From an uncultured Oscillibacter sp. (lineage in GTDB: Bacteria; Bacillota; Clostridia; Oscillospirales; Oscillospiraceae), in assembly GCA_910583695.1 (NCBI GenBank), contig CAJTZL010000012.1:1-55224 (forward strand): a DNA stretch of 55,224 bases, in the 5' to 3' direction. Within the stretch, counting starts at the first letter, position 1; each line of letters opens with the position of its first letter. A program made the translations under genes and the position numbers. The notes under the pieces were generated by a model that did no database searches, was not told the DNA's origin, and was given only the letters and a program-made list of their open reading frames with translations. Shown here one piece after another: positions 1 to 8,576 of this stretch.

Positions 1-6
1 AGGCTG

Positions 7-34
7 AGGACCCGCTGAAAGCGGGTCCTTTTTT
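7..34 (+). terminator. Rho-independent terminator of an upstream gene
   Basis: A 10-bp perfect stem (positions 7-16 with 20-29) with a 3-nt loop is followed by a T-run on the plus strand. It would end a plus-strand gene lying left of the window. The adjacent ridA runs on the minus strand, where the hairpin has no T-run after it. Confidence 0.85.
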
Positions 35-67
35 GCGGCAGGGAACCTTTTTTATCCGGGGGAGAGA

Positions 68-436
68 TTACTTCGCGGCAATGGCCTCGATCTCGCAGAG
101 GACGCCCTTGGGCAGGTCCTTCACGGCCACGCAGGAGCGAGCGGGCTTGGAGGTGAAGTACTTGGCATAGACCTCGTTGAAAGCAGCGAAGTCGCCCATG
201 TCGGCCAGGAAGCAGGTGGTCTTGAAGACCTTGTCAAAGCCGGCTCCGGCGGCCTCCAGGATGGCGCCCACGTTCTTGCAGCTCTGCTCCGCCTGGGCGG
301 CGATACCGGCGGGCACCTCGCCGGTGGCGGGGTCCACGGGAATCTGGCCGGAGGTGTAGACAAAGCCGTTCACTTCAAAACCCTGGGAATAGGGGCCGAT
401 GGCGCCGGGGGCGTTCTTGGTTTCCAGAACTTTCAT
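68..436 (-). CDS. ridA: RidA family reactive intermediate/imine deaminase
   Basis: The 122-residue cytosolic protein belongs to the YjgF/YER057c/UK114 (RidA) family, which hydrolyses reactive enamine/imine products of PLP enzymes such as threonine dehydratase. It has the usual length and family signatures: an N-terminal GAIGPYSQ, a central YTSGQIP, and near the C-terminus PARSCVAV followed by a CEIEAIA end. I chose the ATG at 436 because a Shine-Dalgarno (AAGGAG) lies 9 nt upstream on the minus strand; reading back to 559 gives only an AT-rich, non-family extension. A possible promoter (TTGCTT, 17 bp, TAGAGT) lies in the 437-539 gap. It appears to be monocistronic. Confidence 0.95.
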   Translation of the reverse strand: MKVLETKNAPGAIGPYSQGFEVNGFVYTSGQIPVDPATGEVPAGIAAQAEQSCKNVGAILEAAGAGFDKVFKTTCFLADMGDFAAFNEVYAKYFTSKPARSCVAVKDLPKGVLCEIEAIAAK

Positions 437-539
437 GTTAGTCGTCTCCTTTTTTGTATTTGATGCTTCTACTCTAATACAAACATTGGAGAAAAGCAAG
501 GGGAGGCGTGAGAAAATTTTAGAAAAGTGAAAAACTTTT

Positions 540-1889
540 TTAGCGCGCCGGTATGCCAACGCTGGTACTCTCCATGCCGGTGCTCTCCAGAATATATGTC
601 TGGTCTTCCTCCGAAAACTCCGCCAGGGCGGCGGTGAAAGCGCCGGGGTCCGCCTGGGCCTGGGTCTGGAGGATGCTGGCCAAGTCTTCTTTGTGGTCCA
701 TCCGGTTGTTTTGCATGGTCAGGAAGAAAGCCAGCATGTTCCGGTCCCGGGTCTGCTGGCCGTCGCCTATGGCGGCGGCTTCCAGCGCGTCCCGCAGGGC
801 GGGCCACCATTCGGAGGCATACGCGCTGCGGCCTAAAATGCCCAGGTTTTCCTCACTGACAAGGCCCACGTATTTCAAAAGCTCCATATCGTCCACATCC
901 CGCCCGGCCATCAGGTCCGTAACCAGTTCCCGGAAGCGCAAATTGGCCTCGATATAGGTGGTCGCGGCTTCATCGCATTCCTCGAAGTCCTCCGGTGAGG
1001 CATCCTGGCCAAAATAGTCCTTTACAAAAGCTTGGGCCGCTCCCACGGGGGTCAGCAGCTCGGGCCGCTCCCCGGCGTCGCAAGTGCTTTGCAGATTGGA
1101 ATAATACTCGGCGGCGGGAATGCCAGTGTCCGGGAAATAGAGGGACACGTAACCGTATTCGGTCAGCCAGCGTTCCACAGCCCAGATGCCGCCCTGGCCC
1201 TGGCTGGCGGGCTGGGAGAGAACCAGGATGTCAAACGTTTGCTCCTCGCCGTCATAGATTGGGGCGGAGTAGTATTTGAGATAAACGTGTTCGCCCACGT
1301 AGGTAAAGGGCTGTTCGAAAAGCTGAGAGCCATTGTAAGCGGAAAGACTGTTCCGGGAGAGGAAGTCCTCCTGTACGGCGGGACCGATTTCACACAGCTC
1401 TTCCCAGATTTTCCAGTCTGGATGGTCCATAAGAGCGCTTCCGCCAAGGCCGGGGCGGTAGAACTGCACATCGGTGGGATGGGTATAGGCGTAGTAGTGT
1501 TCGCCGTCGGTGGCAAATACCTCCAAGCCGGACGCCTCGGAACGGATGTGCTGCTCGAAAGCCGCCTGGTCCATCTCCAGGAAGCCGAAGAGGAAGCCGC
1601 CCCCGCCGCCGAAGTCCTCCATGGCCGCCTCGTAGGAGGCTTTTTCGTAAACGGAGATCAGGGGCTTCCAGCTCTCCTGAGCGTCGGGAAAGTCCGTATC
1701 CACCCGGAGTTGGTCCAGATACTCATTAGGCAAGGCCACTTCCAGTCCGCCGCAGTCATAGAGCGTCACATCCTCGCCGCCGTCCTGGGGAGGTGGGTCC
1801 CGCATTGCGTCCGGCTCTTCTGTCCCGCCGCAGGCGGAGAGGGTGAGCAGGAAAGCAAGCACCAAGGCAAAAAGTTCCAAACGGCGCAT
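540..1889 (-). CDS. Predicted secreted lipoprotein of unknown function
   Basis: The 449-residue product starts with a short positive n-region (MRRLE), a hydrophobic stretch and a lipobox LSAC at about residues 15-18, so it is probably lipid-anchored outside the membrane. The remainder is acidic and rich in aromatic residues with no motif I recognise; the last 130 residues look helical. The ATG at 1889 is preferred over a TTG at 1895 because AAGGAG sits 8 nt before it. It stands alone between ridA and the divergent polA. It resembles in style the extracellular part of the M56 sensor at 12157-15585, but I cannot show homology by eye. Confidence 0.7.
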   Translation of the reverse strand: MRRLELFALVLAFLLTLSACGGTEEPDAMRDPPPQDGGEDVTLYDCGGLEVALPNEYLDQLRVDTDFPDAQESWKPLISVYEKASYEAAMEDFGGGGGFLFGFLEMDQAAFEQHIRSEASGLEVFATDGEHYYAYTHPTDVQFYRPGLGGSALMDHPDWKIWEELCEIGPAVQEDFLSRNSLSAYNGSQLFEQPFTYVGEHVYLKYYSAPIYDGEEQTFDILVLSQPASQGQGGIWAVERWLTEYGYVSLYFPDTGIPAAEYYSNLQSTCDAGERPELLTPVGAAQAFVKDYFGQDASPEDFEECDEAATTYIEANLRFRELVTDLMAGRDVDDMELLKYVGLVSEENLGILGRSAYASEWWPALRDALEAAAIGDGQQTRDRNMLAFFLTMQNNRMDHKEDLASILQTQAQADPGAFTAALAEFSEEDQTYILESTGMESTSVGIPAR

Positions 1890-2007
1890 AGGCAATGCTC
1901 CTTTCTTTCATGCTTACAAACAGTATGACAGCTTCCCTCCGGGAAAAAACAACAAAAACAAAACAAAAGGTAACAAAGCGGAAACAAAAAATCCGAAACT
2001 TCCGCTG

Positions 2008-2036
2008 TTGTGAATCCGGGCCGAACGTGGTATAAT
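2008..2036 (+). promoter_or_regulatory. Sigma-A-type promoter of polA
   Basis: TTGTGA (2008-2013), a 17-bp spacer and TATAAT (2031-2036) lie 44 nt before the polA start codon. Confidence 0.7.
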
Positions 2037-2080
2037 CATCCAGACTGCAATTTTGCGTTTTGGACAGGAGGGTTTTCCAC

Positions 2081-4747
2081 ATGAAGCTCATGGTCATCGA
2101 CGGGAACAGCATCCTCAACCGGGCTTACTACGGCATCCGGCCCCTCACAACCCGGGACGGACTCTATACCCACGCCGTCTTCGGCTTTTTGACGACGCTG
2201 CTGCGCCTGGAGGGGGAGGAGAACCCCGACGCCCTCTGCGTCACCTTCGACCTTCACGCCCCCACCTTCCGCCACAAGGCGGACGCCGCCTACAAGGCCA
2301 CCCGGAAGCCCATGCCGGAGGAGCTGCGCCAGCAGGTGCCGGTTTTGAAGGAGGTGCTGGACGCGCTGAACATCCCTCGCTATGAGATGGAGGGCTGGGA
2401 GGCTGACGATCTGCTGGGCACCATCTCCCGAAAGTGCGGGTTGGCGGGCTGGGAGTGTGTGGTGGTCACAGGGGACAAGGACAGCCTCCAGCTCATTGAC
2501 GAACACACGAAGGTGAAGCTGGTTTCCACCCGCATGGGCCAGACCACCACCAAGGACATGACGGAGGCCGTCTTCCGCGAGGAGTACGGCTTTGCCCCCA
2601 TTCACATGATCGACCTCAAGGCCCTGATGGGGGACAGCTCCGACAACATCCCCGGCGTGAAGGGCGTGGGGGAGAAAACCGCCATGGGCCTGGTGCAGAT
2701 GTACGGCTCCATCCGCCATCTCTATGACCGCATGCCGGAAATCGTGATCGCTCCGGAGACCCCCGCCAAGCCCGGCGTGGTGAAAAAGCTGACGGAGGGG
2801 GAGGAGGCTGCCCGGCATTCCTACTGGCTGGCAACCATCGTCACCGACGCGCCTCTGGACTTCCGCCCGGAGGACAACCTGCGGAAGGCCCCGGGCCCGG
2901 AGGCCTACCCGCTGTTTTTAAAGCTGGAGTTCACCAAGCTCATGGAGAAGTTTGGCCTTGGTACCGGGACCGCCCCGGCCCCGGAGGTCCGGAAGAAACC
3001 CGCCGCCGCCGTGGAGATGGTGACGGACCCCGCCCGGGGGGAGGCGCTGCTGGCCCTCTGGAAGGCGGCAGACCACGTGTCCCTGCTGGCCCGGCCGGAC
3101 CTCTCCGCCGTGGGAGTTTACTGTGAGGCCGGGGAGGGGACCGCCGTCATGGCGGAGCTGTTCTTTGAGCGCTACCAGGGGGACTGGAACGGCCTGCTGA
3201 CAAGCCTCTTTTCCCAGGAGGTCCGAAAGGTCTCCCACAACGTCAAGGACCTGATTCGGGTGCTTCTGGAGGGCGGCCTTCCGGCGGAGGGTTTTGTCTT
3301 CGACACGGCCCTGGCGGCCTACCTGTTGGAGGCCACGGCGGGGAGCTATGACCTCCAGAGGCTCTTTGTCTCCTATTTCAACGAGGAGCTGCCAAAGCCC
3401 CTGTACCTGGAGCCGGATGCCTTCTCCCTCCTGGGAGACGGAATGGCCGCCGCTTCCCTGGACAGCTATGCCGCGGCGGTGGAGGCCCTGTACGGCGTTC
3501 TGGCTTCCAGGCTCCGGGAGCGGGGGCAGTGGGGGCTGTATCAGTCTGCGGAGCTGCCTTTGTGCCGGGTGCTGGCGGAGATGGAGCGGACGGGCTGCGG
3601 CGTGGACGCCCGGGCCCTGCGGGAGTTCGGCGAAAGCCTCTCCGCCCGGATCGCCGGGCAGGAGGCCGCCGTTTACCAGATGGCCGGGGGACCGTTCAAC
3701 CTCAACTCCCCGAAGCAGCTGGGAGAAGTGCTGTTTGAGCGCCTGGGGCTCCCTCATGGGAAGAAGACCAAGACCGGCTGGTCTACCAACGCCGACGTGC
3801 TGGAAAAGCTCCGCTTTCAGCACCCCATTGTGGACGCCGTGCTGGAGTACCGGCAGTACGCCAAGCTGAAATCCACCTATGCCGACGGCCTGCTGAAAGC
3901 CATGGACCCCGACGGGAGGGTGCGGACCCGCTTTCAGATGACCGTCACCGCCACGGGCCGCCTCAGCTCCACGGAGCCCAACTTGCAGAACATCCCCACC
4001 CGGACGGACCTGGGCATCGAGTTCCGCCGGATGTTCACGGCGGCGGAGGGCTGTGTCCTGGTGGACGCGGACTACTCCCAGATTGAGCTACGCATTCTGG
4101 CTCACATGGCCGGGGACGAGGCGATGGAGGCGGCCTTCCTGGCGGGGGGCGACTTCCATGCGGAGACGGCGGCCAAAGTCTTCCACGTAAACCGGGAGGA
4201 CGTGACCCACGAGATGCGCCGCCGGGCCAAGGCGGTGAATTTCGGCATCGTCTACGGCATCTCCGCCTTCTCCCTGAGCCAGGACCTGGGAGTCACTGTG
4301 GCGGAGGCCAAGGACTATATGGAGGCGTACTTCGCCACATTCCCCGGCGTGCGGCATTACATGGACGAGGTGGTCCGGAGAGCCCGGGAGACGGGCTATG
4401 TGGAGACCCTGCTCCACCGCCGCCGGGATCTGCCGGAGCTGACCTCCTCCAACAAGAACATGCAGGCCTTCGGCGAGCGGGTGGCCCTGAACATGCCGAT
4501 TCAGGGCACGGCGGCGGACGTGATGAAGCTGGCCATGGCGGCGGTGTGGAAGCGCCTCCGGGCGGAGAAGCCCCGGGCCCGGCTGGTGCTCCAGGTCCAC
4601 GACGAGCTGATTGTGGAGTGTCCCGAGGGGGAGGCGGAGGCCGTGGCCCGGCTGCTGGAGGAGGAGATGGAGCATGTGGTCCGTCTCCGGGTTCCCCTGA
4701 CGGCGGAGGCCCACTGGGGAAAGAACTGGCTGGAGGCCAAGGGATGA
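2081..4747 (+). CDS. polA: DNA polymerase I
   Basis: The 888-residue family A polymerase fills gaps and removes primers in replication and repair. The N-terminal 5'-3' exonuclease (FEN-like) domain opens with MVIDGNS and has the GDSSDNIPGVKG helix-hairpin-helix segment near residue 190. The central exonuclease-like domain lacks a clear DxE proofreading motif, as in Bacillus PolA, so proofreading is probably lost. Polymerase motifs are intact: motif A DADYSQIELR (residues 662-671), motif B with K717 and NFG 720-722, and motif C VHDE (839-842). The ATG at 2081 follows AGGAGG by 9 nt; an in-frame TTG at 2060 precedes that site and is rejected. Its stop overlaps the next start (ATGA). Confidence 0.97.
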   Translation: MKLMVIDGNSILNRAYYGIRPLTTRDGLYTHAVFGFLTTLLRLEGEENPDALCVTFDLHAPTFRHKADAAYKATRKPMPEELRQQVPVLKEVLDALNIPRYEMEGWEADDLLGTISRKCGLAGWECVVVTGDKDSLQLIDEHTKVKLVSTRMGQTTTKDMTEAVFREEYGFAPIHMIDLKALMGDSSDNIPGVKGVGEKTAMGLVQMYGSIRHLYDRMPEIVIAPETPAKPGVVKKLTEGEEAARHSYWLATIVTDAPLDFRPEDNLRKAPGPEAYPLFLKLEFTKLMEKFGLGTGTAPAPEVRKKPAAAVEMVTDPARGEALLALWKAADHVSLLARPDLSAVGVYCEAGEGTAVMAELFFERYQGDWNGLLTSLFSQEVRKVSHNVKDLIRVLLEGGLPAEGFVFDTALAAYLLEATAGSYDLQRLFVSYFNEELPKPLYLEPDAFSLLGDGMAAASLDSYAAAVEALYGVLASRLRERGQWGLYQSAELPLCRVLAEMERTGCGVDARALREFGESLSARIAGQEAAVYQMAGGPFNLNSPKQLGEVLFERLGLPHGKKTKTGWSTNADVLEKLRFQHPIVDAVLEYRQYAKLKSTYADGLLKAMDPDGRVRTRFQMTVTATGRLSSTEPNLQNIPTRTDLGIEFRRMFTAAEGCVLVDADYSQIELRILAHMAGDEAMEAAFLAGGDFHAETAAKVFHVNREDVTHEMRRRAKAVNFGIVYGISAFSLSQDLGVTVAEAKDYMEAYFATFPGVRHYMDEVVRRARETGYVETLLHRRRDLPELTSSNKNMQAFGERVALNMPIQGTAADVMKLAMAAVWKRLRAEKPRARLVLQVHDELIVECPEGEAEAVARLLEEEMEHVVRLRVPLTAEAHWGKNWLEAKG

Positions 4748-5204
4748 CGGAGCGGATCGGCTTTTCCCGGCTGGGGGCGCTGTTCCTGCTGGCGCTGACG
4801 GTTCCGAATCTTTTCTGGACCAGCCGGAAGCCCCGGGGTTACGACCCTTCCCGGGAGGACCGCCGCCTCACTCTGCTGGAGCGGGCGGGGCAGGTGTGGG
4901 TTACTTGCGGAGCCCTGCTGAGCCGGGACATTTCCCCGGGACCCTGGTCGCCCTGGTCCTGGTGGCTGGCAGGGGCGGCGGCGCTGATGCTGCTGTACGA
5001 AGGCTGGTGGGTCCACTATTTTCGAAGTCCCCGGACCATGGCGGACTACTGGGTATTCCCGTGGCAGGGGCCAGCCTGCCGGTGGCGGCGTTTTTCCTGC
5101 TGGGGATATACGGCCGGGTCTGGTGGATGCTGCCTGGAGTCCTGATTTTGGGAATCGGGCACATCGGCATTCATTTGAGATACGGAAAAGAGGCATTGCA
5201 GTGA
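4744..5204 (+). pseudogene. Frameshifted small membrane protein gene
   Basis: Reading starts at the ATG at 4744, overlapping the polA stop, and gives a hydrophobic membrane protein through about residue 100, ending in RTMADYW. After about 5045 the sensible continuation (LLGIPVAGA, then a hydrophobic stretch and LGIGHIGIHL) is in the -1 frame and ends at the TGA at 5204. Joined, the two halves give about 150 residues with three to four membrane segments, resembling a conserved clostridial membrane family I know only as hypothetical. One base is missing near 5030-5050; a run of four C lies there. It may be a true pseudogene, a sequencing or assembly error, or, less likely, programmed frameshifting. 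Confidence 0.7.
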
Positions 5205-5545
5205 CAAGAGAGAATCAGCGGGTGGTCCGGGAGCTGAGAAAGGCTTTGAATAAGACTTGCAGGGAAATTGGAAAGCGCCGGGGCCGGAAGACTGTTTCCG
5301 GCCCGCAGTATCAGGTTCGGGACGGTTTTTTGTACGTCCTGAATATCGCCCCTCCAACCTTTTTTGACCGGGAGCGGGCAGTGAAAGTGAATCTGCGCTG
5401 CAAGCCCCTGACGGTGGATGAGATGTATTGGGACGTGTTCCAGATGGCGGAGGAAGCGGCGAAGCAGCCCCTCAGCTTCCACGCCGCTGGAGCCTTCGCC
5501 GCCCGGGACCGGTGTGCCGCCAGGCTGAGGGAGGCGGAGGGATGA
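5201..5545 (+). CDS. Conserved hypothetical protein
   Basis: The 114-residue soluble protein starts at a GTG (5201) that overlaps the preceding stop and follows AGAGG by 7 nt. An N-terminal basic segment (about residues 1-30, rich in R and K) precedes a beta-rich core containing DGFLYVLNIAPP and VKVNLRCKPL, a pattern loosely like DUF4304-type proteins. It is translationally coupled on both sides (GTGA before, ATGA after), so it belongs to the same transcript as the frameshifted gene and the P-loop kinase. No catalytic motif is evident and I assign no function. Confidence 0.7.
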   Translation: MTRENQRVVRELRKALNKTCREIGKRRGRKTVSGPQYQVRDGFLYVLNIAPPTFFDRERAVKVNLRCKPLTVDEMYWDVFQMAEEAAKQPLSFHAAGAFAARDRCAARLREAEG

Positions 5546-6042
5546 AGCGCCTGTACCTCATCGGCGGCCCCATGGGCGTGGGGAAAACCGCCGCCTGCCG
5601 GGAGCTCCAGAGGCGGCTGGACCGCAGCGCCTTTCTGGACGGGGACTGGTGCTGGGACGCGAACCCCTTCCGGGTGACGGAGGAGACGAAGGCCATGGTG
5701 ACGGAGAATATCTGCTTTCTGCTGAATAATTTCCTCCGCTGTTCCGCCTATGACCACGTGATTTTCTGCTGGGTGCTTCACCAGCAGGAGATTTTGGACG
5801 GTCTGCTGTCCCGCGTGGACACCCGGAGCTGCGCGGTTCGCGCCGTCTCCCTGACCGCCTCGCCGGAGGCCCTGGCCGCCCGGATTGAGGCGGACATCCG
5901 GGCCGGGCGGCGGGAGCCGGACGCCCTGGAGCGGAGCCTGTCCTATCTGCCGCGGTACGCCGCCCTGAGCACAGAGAAGCTGGACGTCTCCCGGCTGACG
6001 CCGGAAGAGACGGCGGAGCGGATTCTGGAGGGCTGTCTATGA
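5542..6042 (+). CDS. P-loop nucleotide kinase-like (AAA) protein
   Basis: The 166-residue protein has a Walker A motif GGPMGVGKT at residues 8-16 and an acidic LDGDW segment after beta-2, as in small nucleoside/antibiotic kinase-like P-loop proteins (AAA_33/shikimate-kinase fold). A late arginine-rich region (AARIEADIRAGRREPDAL) fits the lid/arginine-finger region of such kinases. The substrate cannot be read from the sequence. It overlaps the genes on both sides by 4 nt (ATGA), indicating tight co-expression with the EamA transporter downstream. Confidence 0.8.
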   Translation: MKRLYLIGGPMGVGKTAACRELQRRLDRSAFLDGDWCWDANPFRVTEETKAMVTENICFLLNNFLRCSAYDHVIFCWVLHQQEILDGLLSRVDTRSCAVRAVSLTASPEALAARIEADIRAGRREPDALERSLSYLPRYAALSTEKLDVSRLTPEETAERILEGCL

Positions 6043-6884
6043 AGCGCCTGATTGTTCTCCTCGGTGTGGCGGGGGTATCCCTCTCCGCCGTGTTCGTTCG
6101 CTGGTCCACGGCGCCCTCCCTGGTCCTGGCTCTTTACCGCATGGCCTTTTCGGCCCTGCTGCTGGCCCCCCTGGCCCTTGCCCGCCGGGCGGAGTTCCGG
6201 GACCTCCGGCGGCGGGAGCTCTGCCTGAGCCTCCTCAGCGGGGCCTTTCTGGGGGTTCACTTCGCCTGTTACTTTGAGTCCCTTCGCTGGACCTCCATTG
6301 CCGCGGCGGTGGTGCTGGTGGATACGGAGGTGCTGTTTGTGGCCCTGGCGTCGGTGCTGGTCCTGCGGAAGAGGCTCAGCCGCCGGGCCTGGACCGCAGT
6401 GCTGCTGGCCTTTGGCGGCAGTGTGGCGGTGGCTCTGGCGGACGGCTCCGGCGGGTCCGCCCTTCGGGGGAATCTCTTCGCCCTGACGGGGTCGGTGTGC
6501 ATGGCGGTGTATACCATGCTGGGGGCCGTCTGCCGGAGGAGGCTGTCCACCACGGTTTATACATCCCTGGTTTATCTCTCGGCGGCGGGAACGGTGCTGG
6601 CCGCCGCCCTGGCGGGGGAACAGGCCCTGACCGGCTGGGGGCCCGTGAATCTGCTGGCGGGCTTGGGCATGGCGGTGTTCTGCACCTTGCTGGGACACAG
6701 CGTGTTCAGCTGGGGGCTCAAATACCTGCCCCCGGCCTTCATCTCCACAGCGAACCTGCTGGAGCCGGTGCTGGCTTCCGTTTGGGGGCTGCTGCTGTTC
6801 CGCGAACGGCCGGGACCGCTGGTGGTCCTGGGCGGCGGGGTGATTCTGCTGGGGATCACGCTGTACAGCCGGGAGGAAGCGTAG
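6039..6884 (+). CDS. EamA/DMT family transporter
   Basis: The 281-residue integral membrane protein has about ten predicted membrane segments arranged as two EamA repeats: the first ends near the GGSVAVALAD segment (about residue 130), the second near the ILLGITLYSR end. It belongs to the drug/metabolite transporter superfamily; such proteins move small metabolites, often amino acids or purine-type compounds, but the substrate is not predictable here. The start overlaps the kinase stop (ATGA) and begins MKRL, a normal positive-inside N-terminus. It is followed after 18 nt by the SUFU-Imm51 gene. Confidence 0.9.
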   Translation: MKRLIVLLGVAGVSLSAVFVRWSTAPSLVLALYRMAFSALLLAPLALARRAEFRDLRRRELCLSLLSGAFLGVHFACYFESLRWTSIAAAVVLVDTEVLFVALASVLVLRKRLSRRAWTAVLLAFGGSVAVALADGSGGSALRGNLFALTGSVCMAVYTMLGAVCRRRLSTTVYTSLVYLSAAGTVLAAALAGEQALTGWGPVNLLAGLGMAVFCTLLGHSVFSWGLKYLPPAFISTANLLEPVLASVWGLLLFRERPGPLVVLGGGVILLGITLYSREEA

Positions 6885-6902
6885 GAAGGAGGGGGAGCCT
6901 TG

Positions 6903-8075
6903 ATGAAACAGCCGCCGTGGAAAAAGCGGTTTTGCATCGGCCTTCTGCTGAGTCTCCTCTGCTACATGCTTCTGGTGGAGTTTGGCGCTTTGGTCCTGTT
7001 CTTCGCGGTTGTTTTCGGCCTGTCGGCCCTGTGGGTGTATGGGCGGAGCTGGTGGAAGAAGCGCCGGAACCGCCTGCATCAGGAGGAGGAGGACACCGCC
7101 TGGGCGGAAGCTGAACGGGCGGCGGCCGTCCGCCGCCGGGAAGCCTGCCGGGAGGCCCGGTACCGCCCGGAGGAGCGTGAGCGGGTGGAAGCCCGCATTT
7201 TGCAGGATCTGGGCCCCATCGCGGCCTGGGGCCGGGAGGAAACGGGAAGCGTGCTGGACATCGACGTGGCCCTGGTTCCGCCCACGGAGAATCTGCCCTT
7301 CTGGAAGGCCGTCACCGTGGGGGCGGGGGCCTGTGTCATAGAAGCCGGAGGATATCAGATTTCCCCCGAGCGGATCGAGCTGGCGATGGCCCTGCCGCCG
7401 GACTGGGACCCGGAGAAGGACTGGCCGGGCCGGATTCTGCGGAGCGTGGCCTGGTACTGCCTGATTACCAAGGGCTTCATCGGCTATTTTATATACCGGG
7501 GCCTGACGCTGGCGGGGGCGGGCTTTGCCGGGGCCGTGGCGGACGACGAATTTCCGGGGATGCCGGAGCTGGCGCTCACCGCCATGCTGAGGGCGCCGTC
7601 CGTGAAATTCTATTGGGTGCTCCCGCTGTTGAAGCCGGAGCTGGATTATGTGTGCCGGAGGGGGCTCTGCAATTTGGAGCGGCGCATTCCGGCCTCCTGC
7701 CCCTGGGTAGACCCGGAGCGGAAGCCCTGGGCGGACCCTGCGGCCTGGTTTCAGGAGGACATTGCCCCCTTCATCTGGTCTGAGGACGGGGAGCGGTTCT
7801 GCCTGGGGCTGGAGACAGGGGCGCTGCATCAGGAGCTGTTCCTCCGGGCGGGTCTTGACGGCACGGGCTGGGACTGGGAGCGGCTGGTCCGGGAGTACCT
7901 GCGGCAGTACCAGCCCGACGACGGGCCCTTTGTGGAGTACGCCTGTGAGGAATGGTATTTCTTCGCCGTCTCGAAGGACCGGGAGATTCTGGAGCGGCTG
8001 GCTCTGGGCCTCTCGGACCTGCTGCGGGACGACCGGGCCGGAGTCCGGAGGCTGCTGGTCCCGGACGGGCGGTGA
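6903..8075 (+). CDS. Membrane-anchored SUFU-Imm51 fusion (immunity-type) protein
   Basis: The 390-residue protein has two adjacent hydrophobic segments at about residues 10-45, then a charged coiled-coil-like linker (50-100). Residues about 100-265 fit the suppressor-of-fused (SUFU) fold, with the characteristic ELAMALPPDWD and a following W-P-RIL segment. Residues about 283-385 fit Imm51, with FLRAGLDGTGWDWERLVREY and a C-terminal LALGLSDLLRDD helix. Both families are known as immunity proteins of bacterial polymorphic toxin systems; SUFU also has regulatory roles. No toxin gene is nearby. The ATG at 6903 has a strong AGGAGGGGG upstream; a TTG directly before it is less likely. Domain calls are from memory of family patterns. 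Confidence 0.7.
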   Translation: MKQPPWKKRFCIGLLLSLLCYMLLVEFGALVLFFAVVFGLSALWVYGRSWWKKRRNRLHQEEEDTAWAEAERAAAVRRREACREARYRPEERERVEARILQDLGPIAAWGREETGSVLDIDVALVPPTENLPFWKAVTVGAGACVIEAGGYQISPERIELAMALPPDWDPEKDWPGRILRSVAWYCLITKGFIGYFIYRGLTLAGAGFAGAVADDEFPGMPELALTAMLRAPSVKFYWVLPLLKPELDYVCRRGLCNLERRIPASCPWVDPERKPWADPAAWFQEDIAPFIWSEDGERFCLGLETGALHQELFLRAGLDGTGWDWERLVREYLRQYQPDDGPFVEYACEEWYFFAVSKDREILERLALGLSDLLRDDRAGVRRLLVPDGR

Positions 8076-8099
8076 CAATCGGAAGGAGTTAGCGGTTTT

Positions 8100-8576
8100 A
8101 TGGAACAGAAAATGAGCGTTCAAATCGTCCCCATGAACGGGGACCATCTGGACGAGGTGGCGGAGCTGGAGCGGGTCTGCTTCCCGGACCCCTGGTCCCG
8201 GAACATGCTGAAAGAGGAATTGGAGAACGATCTGGCGGCCTTTCTGGTGGCGCTGGACGGGGAGGGAGCCGTGGCGGGCTACGCGGGGCTCCAGGTGGTG
8301 CTGGACGAGGGGTACATCCTTAACGTGGCCGTCCGGCCGGACTGCCGCCGCCGGGGAGTGGCGGGGCAGCTGCTGCAGGTCTTCCTGAACTTCGCCCGGG
8401 GAAACCGGCTGTCCTTTTTGACGCTGGAGGTCCGGGCCTCCAACTACGCCGCCATCGCCCTCTACGGGAGCCGGGGCTTCCGGGGCGTGGGGAGGCGGAA
8501 GAACTACTATGAACACCCCAGGGAGGACGCGGTCATCATGACCCTGGACCTCACCGGAGAACAGGAGAAGACGTGA
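8100..8576 (+). CDS. rimI: Ribosomal-protein-alanine N-acetyltransferase RimI-like GNAT
   Basis: The 158-residue GNAT enzyme has the acetyl-CoA loop VRPDCRRRGVAGQLL at about residues 79-93, an early FPDPWS segment, and the C-terminal ASNYAAIALYGSRGF typical of RimI. RimI acetylates the N-terminus of ribosomal protein S18 in E. coli; in Firmicutes it is regularly encoded next to tsaD, as it almost is here. AAGGAG lies about 11 nt before the ATG at 8100; an in-frame ATG at 8112 is an alternative. The stop overlaps the next start. Confidence 0.9.
   Translation: MEQKMSVQIVPMNGDHLDEVAELERVCFPDPWSRNMLKEELENDLAAFLVALDGEGAVAGYAGLQVVLDEGYILNVAVRPDCRRRGVAGQLLQVFLNFARGNRLSFLTLEVRASNYAAIALYGSRGFRGVGRRKNYYEHPREDAVIMTLDLTGEQEKT

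Noticed and set aside
4744..5204. Programmed -1 frameshifting
   Set aside because: No slippery heptamer of the X-XXY-YYZ type with a downstream pseudoknot was found at the switch point; mutation or sequencing error is simpler.
5943..8516. An 857-codon open frame on the minus strand
   Set aside because: It is the antisense of four well-supported plus-strand genes; the product is proline/arginine/histidine-rich without domains, as expected for a shadow in GC-rich DNA.
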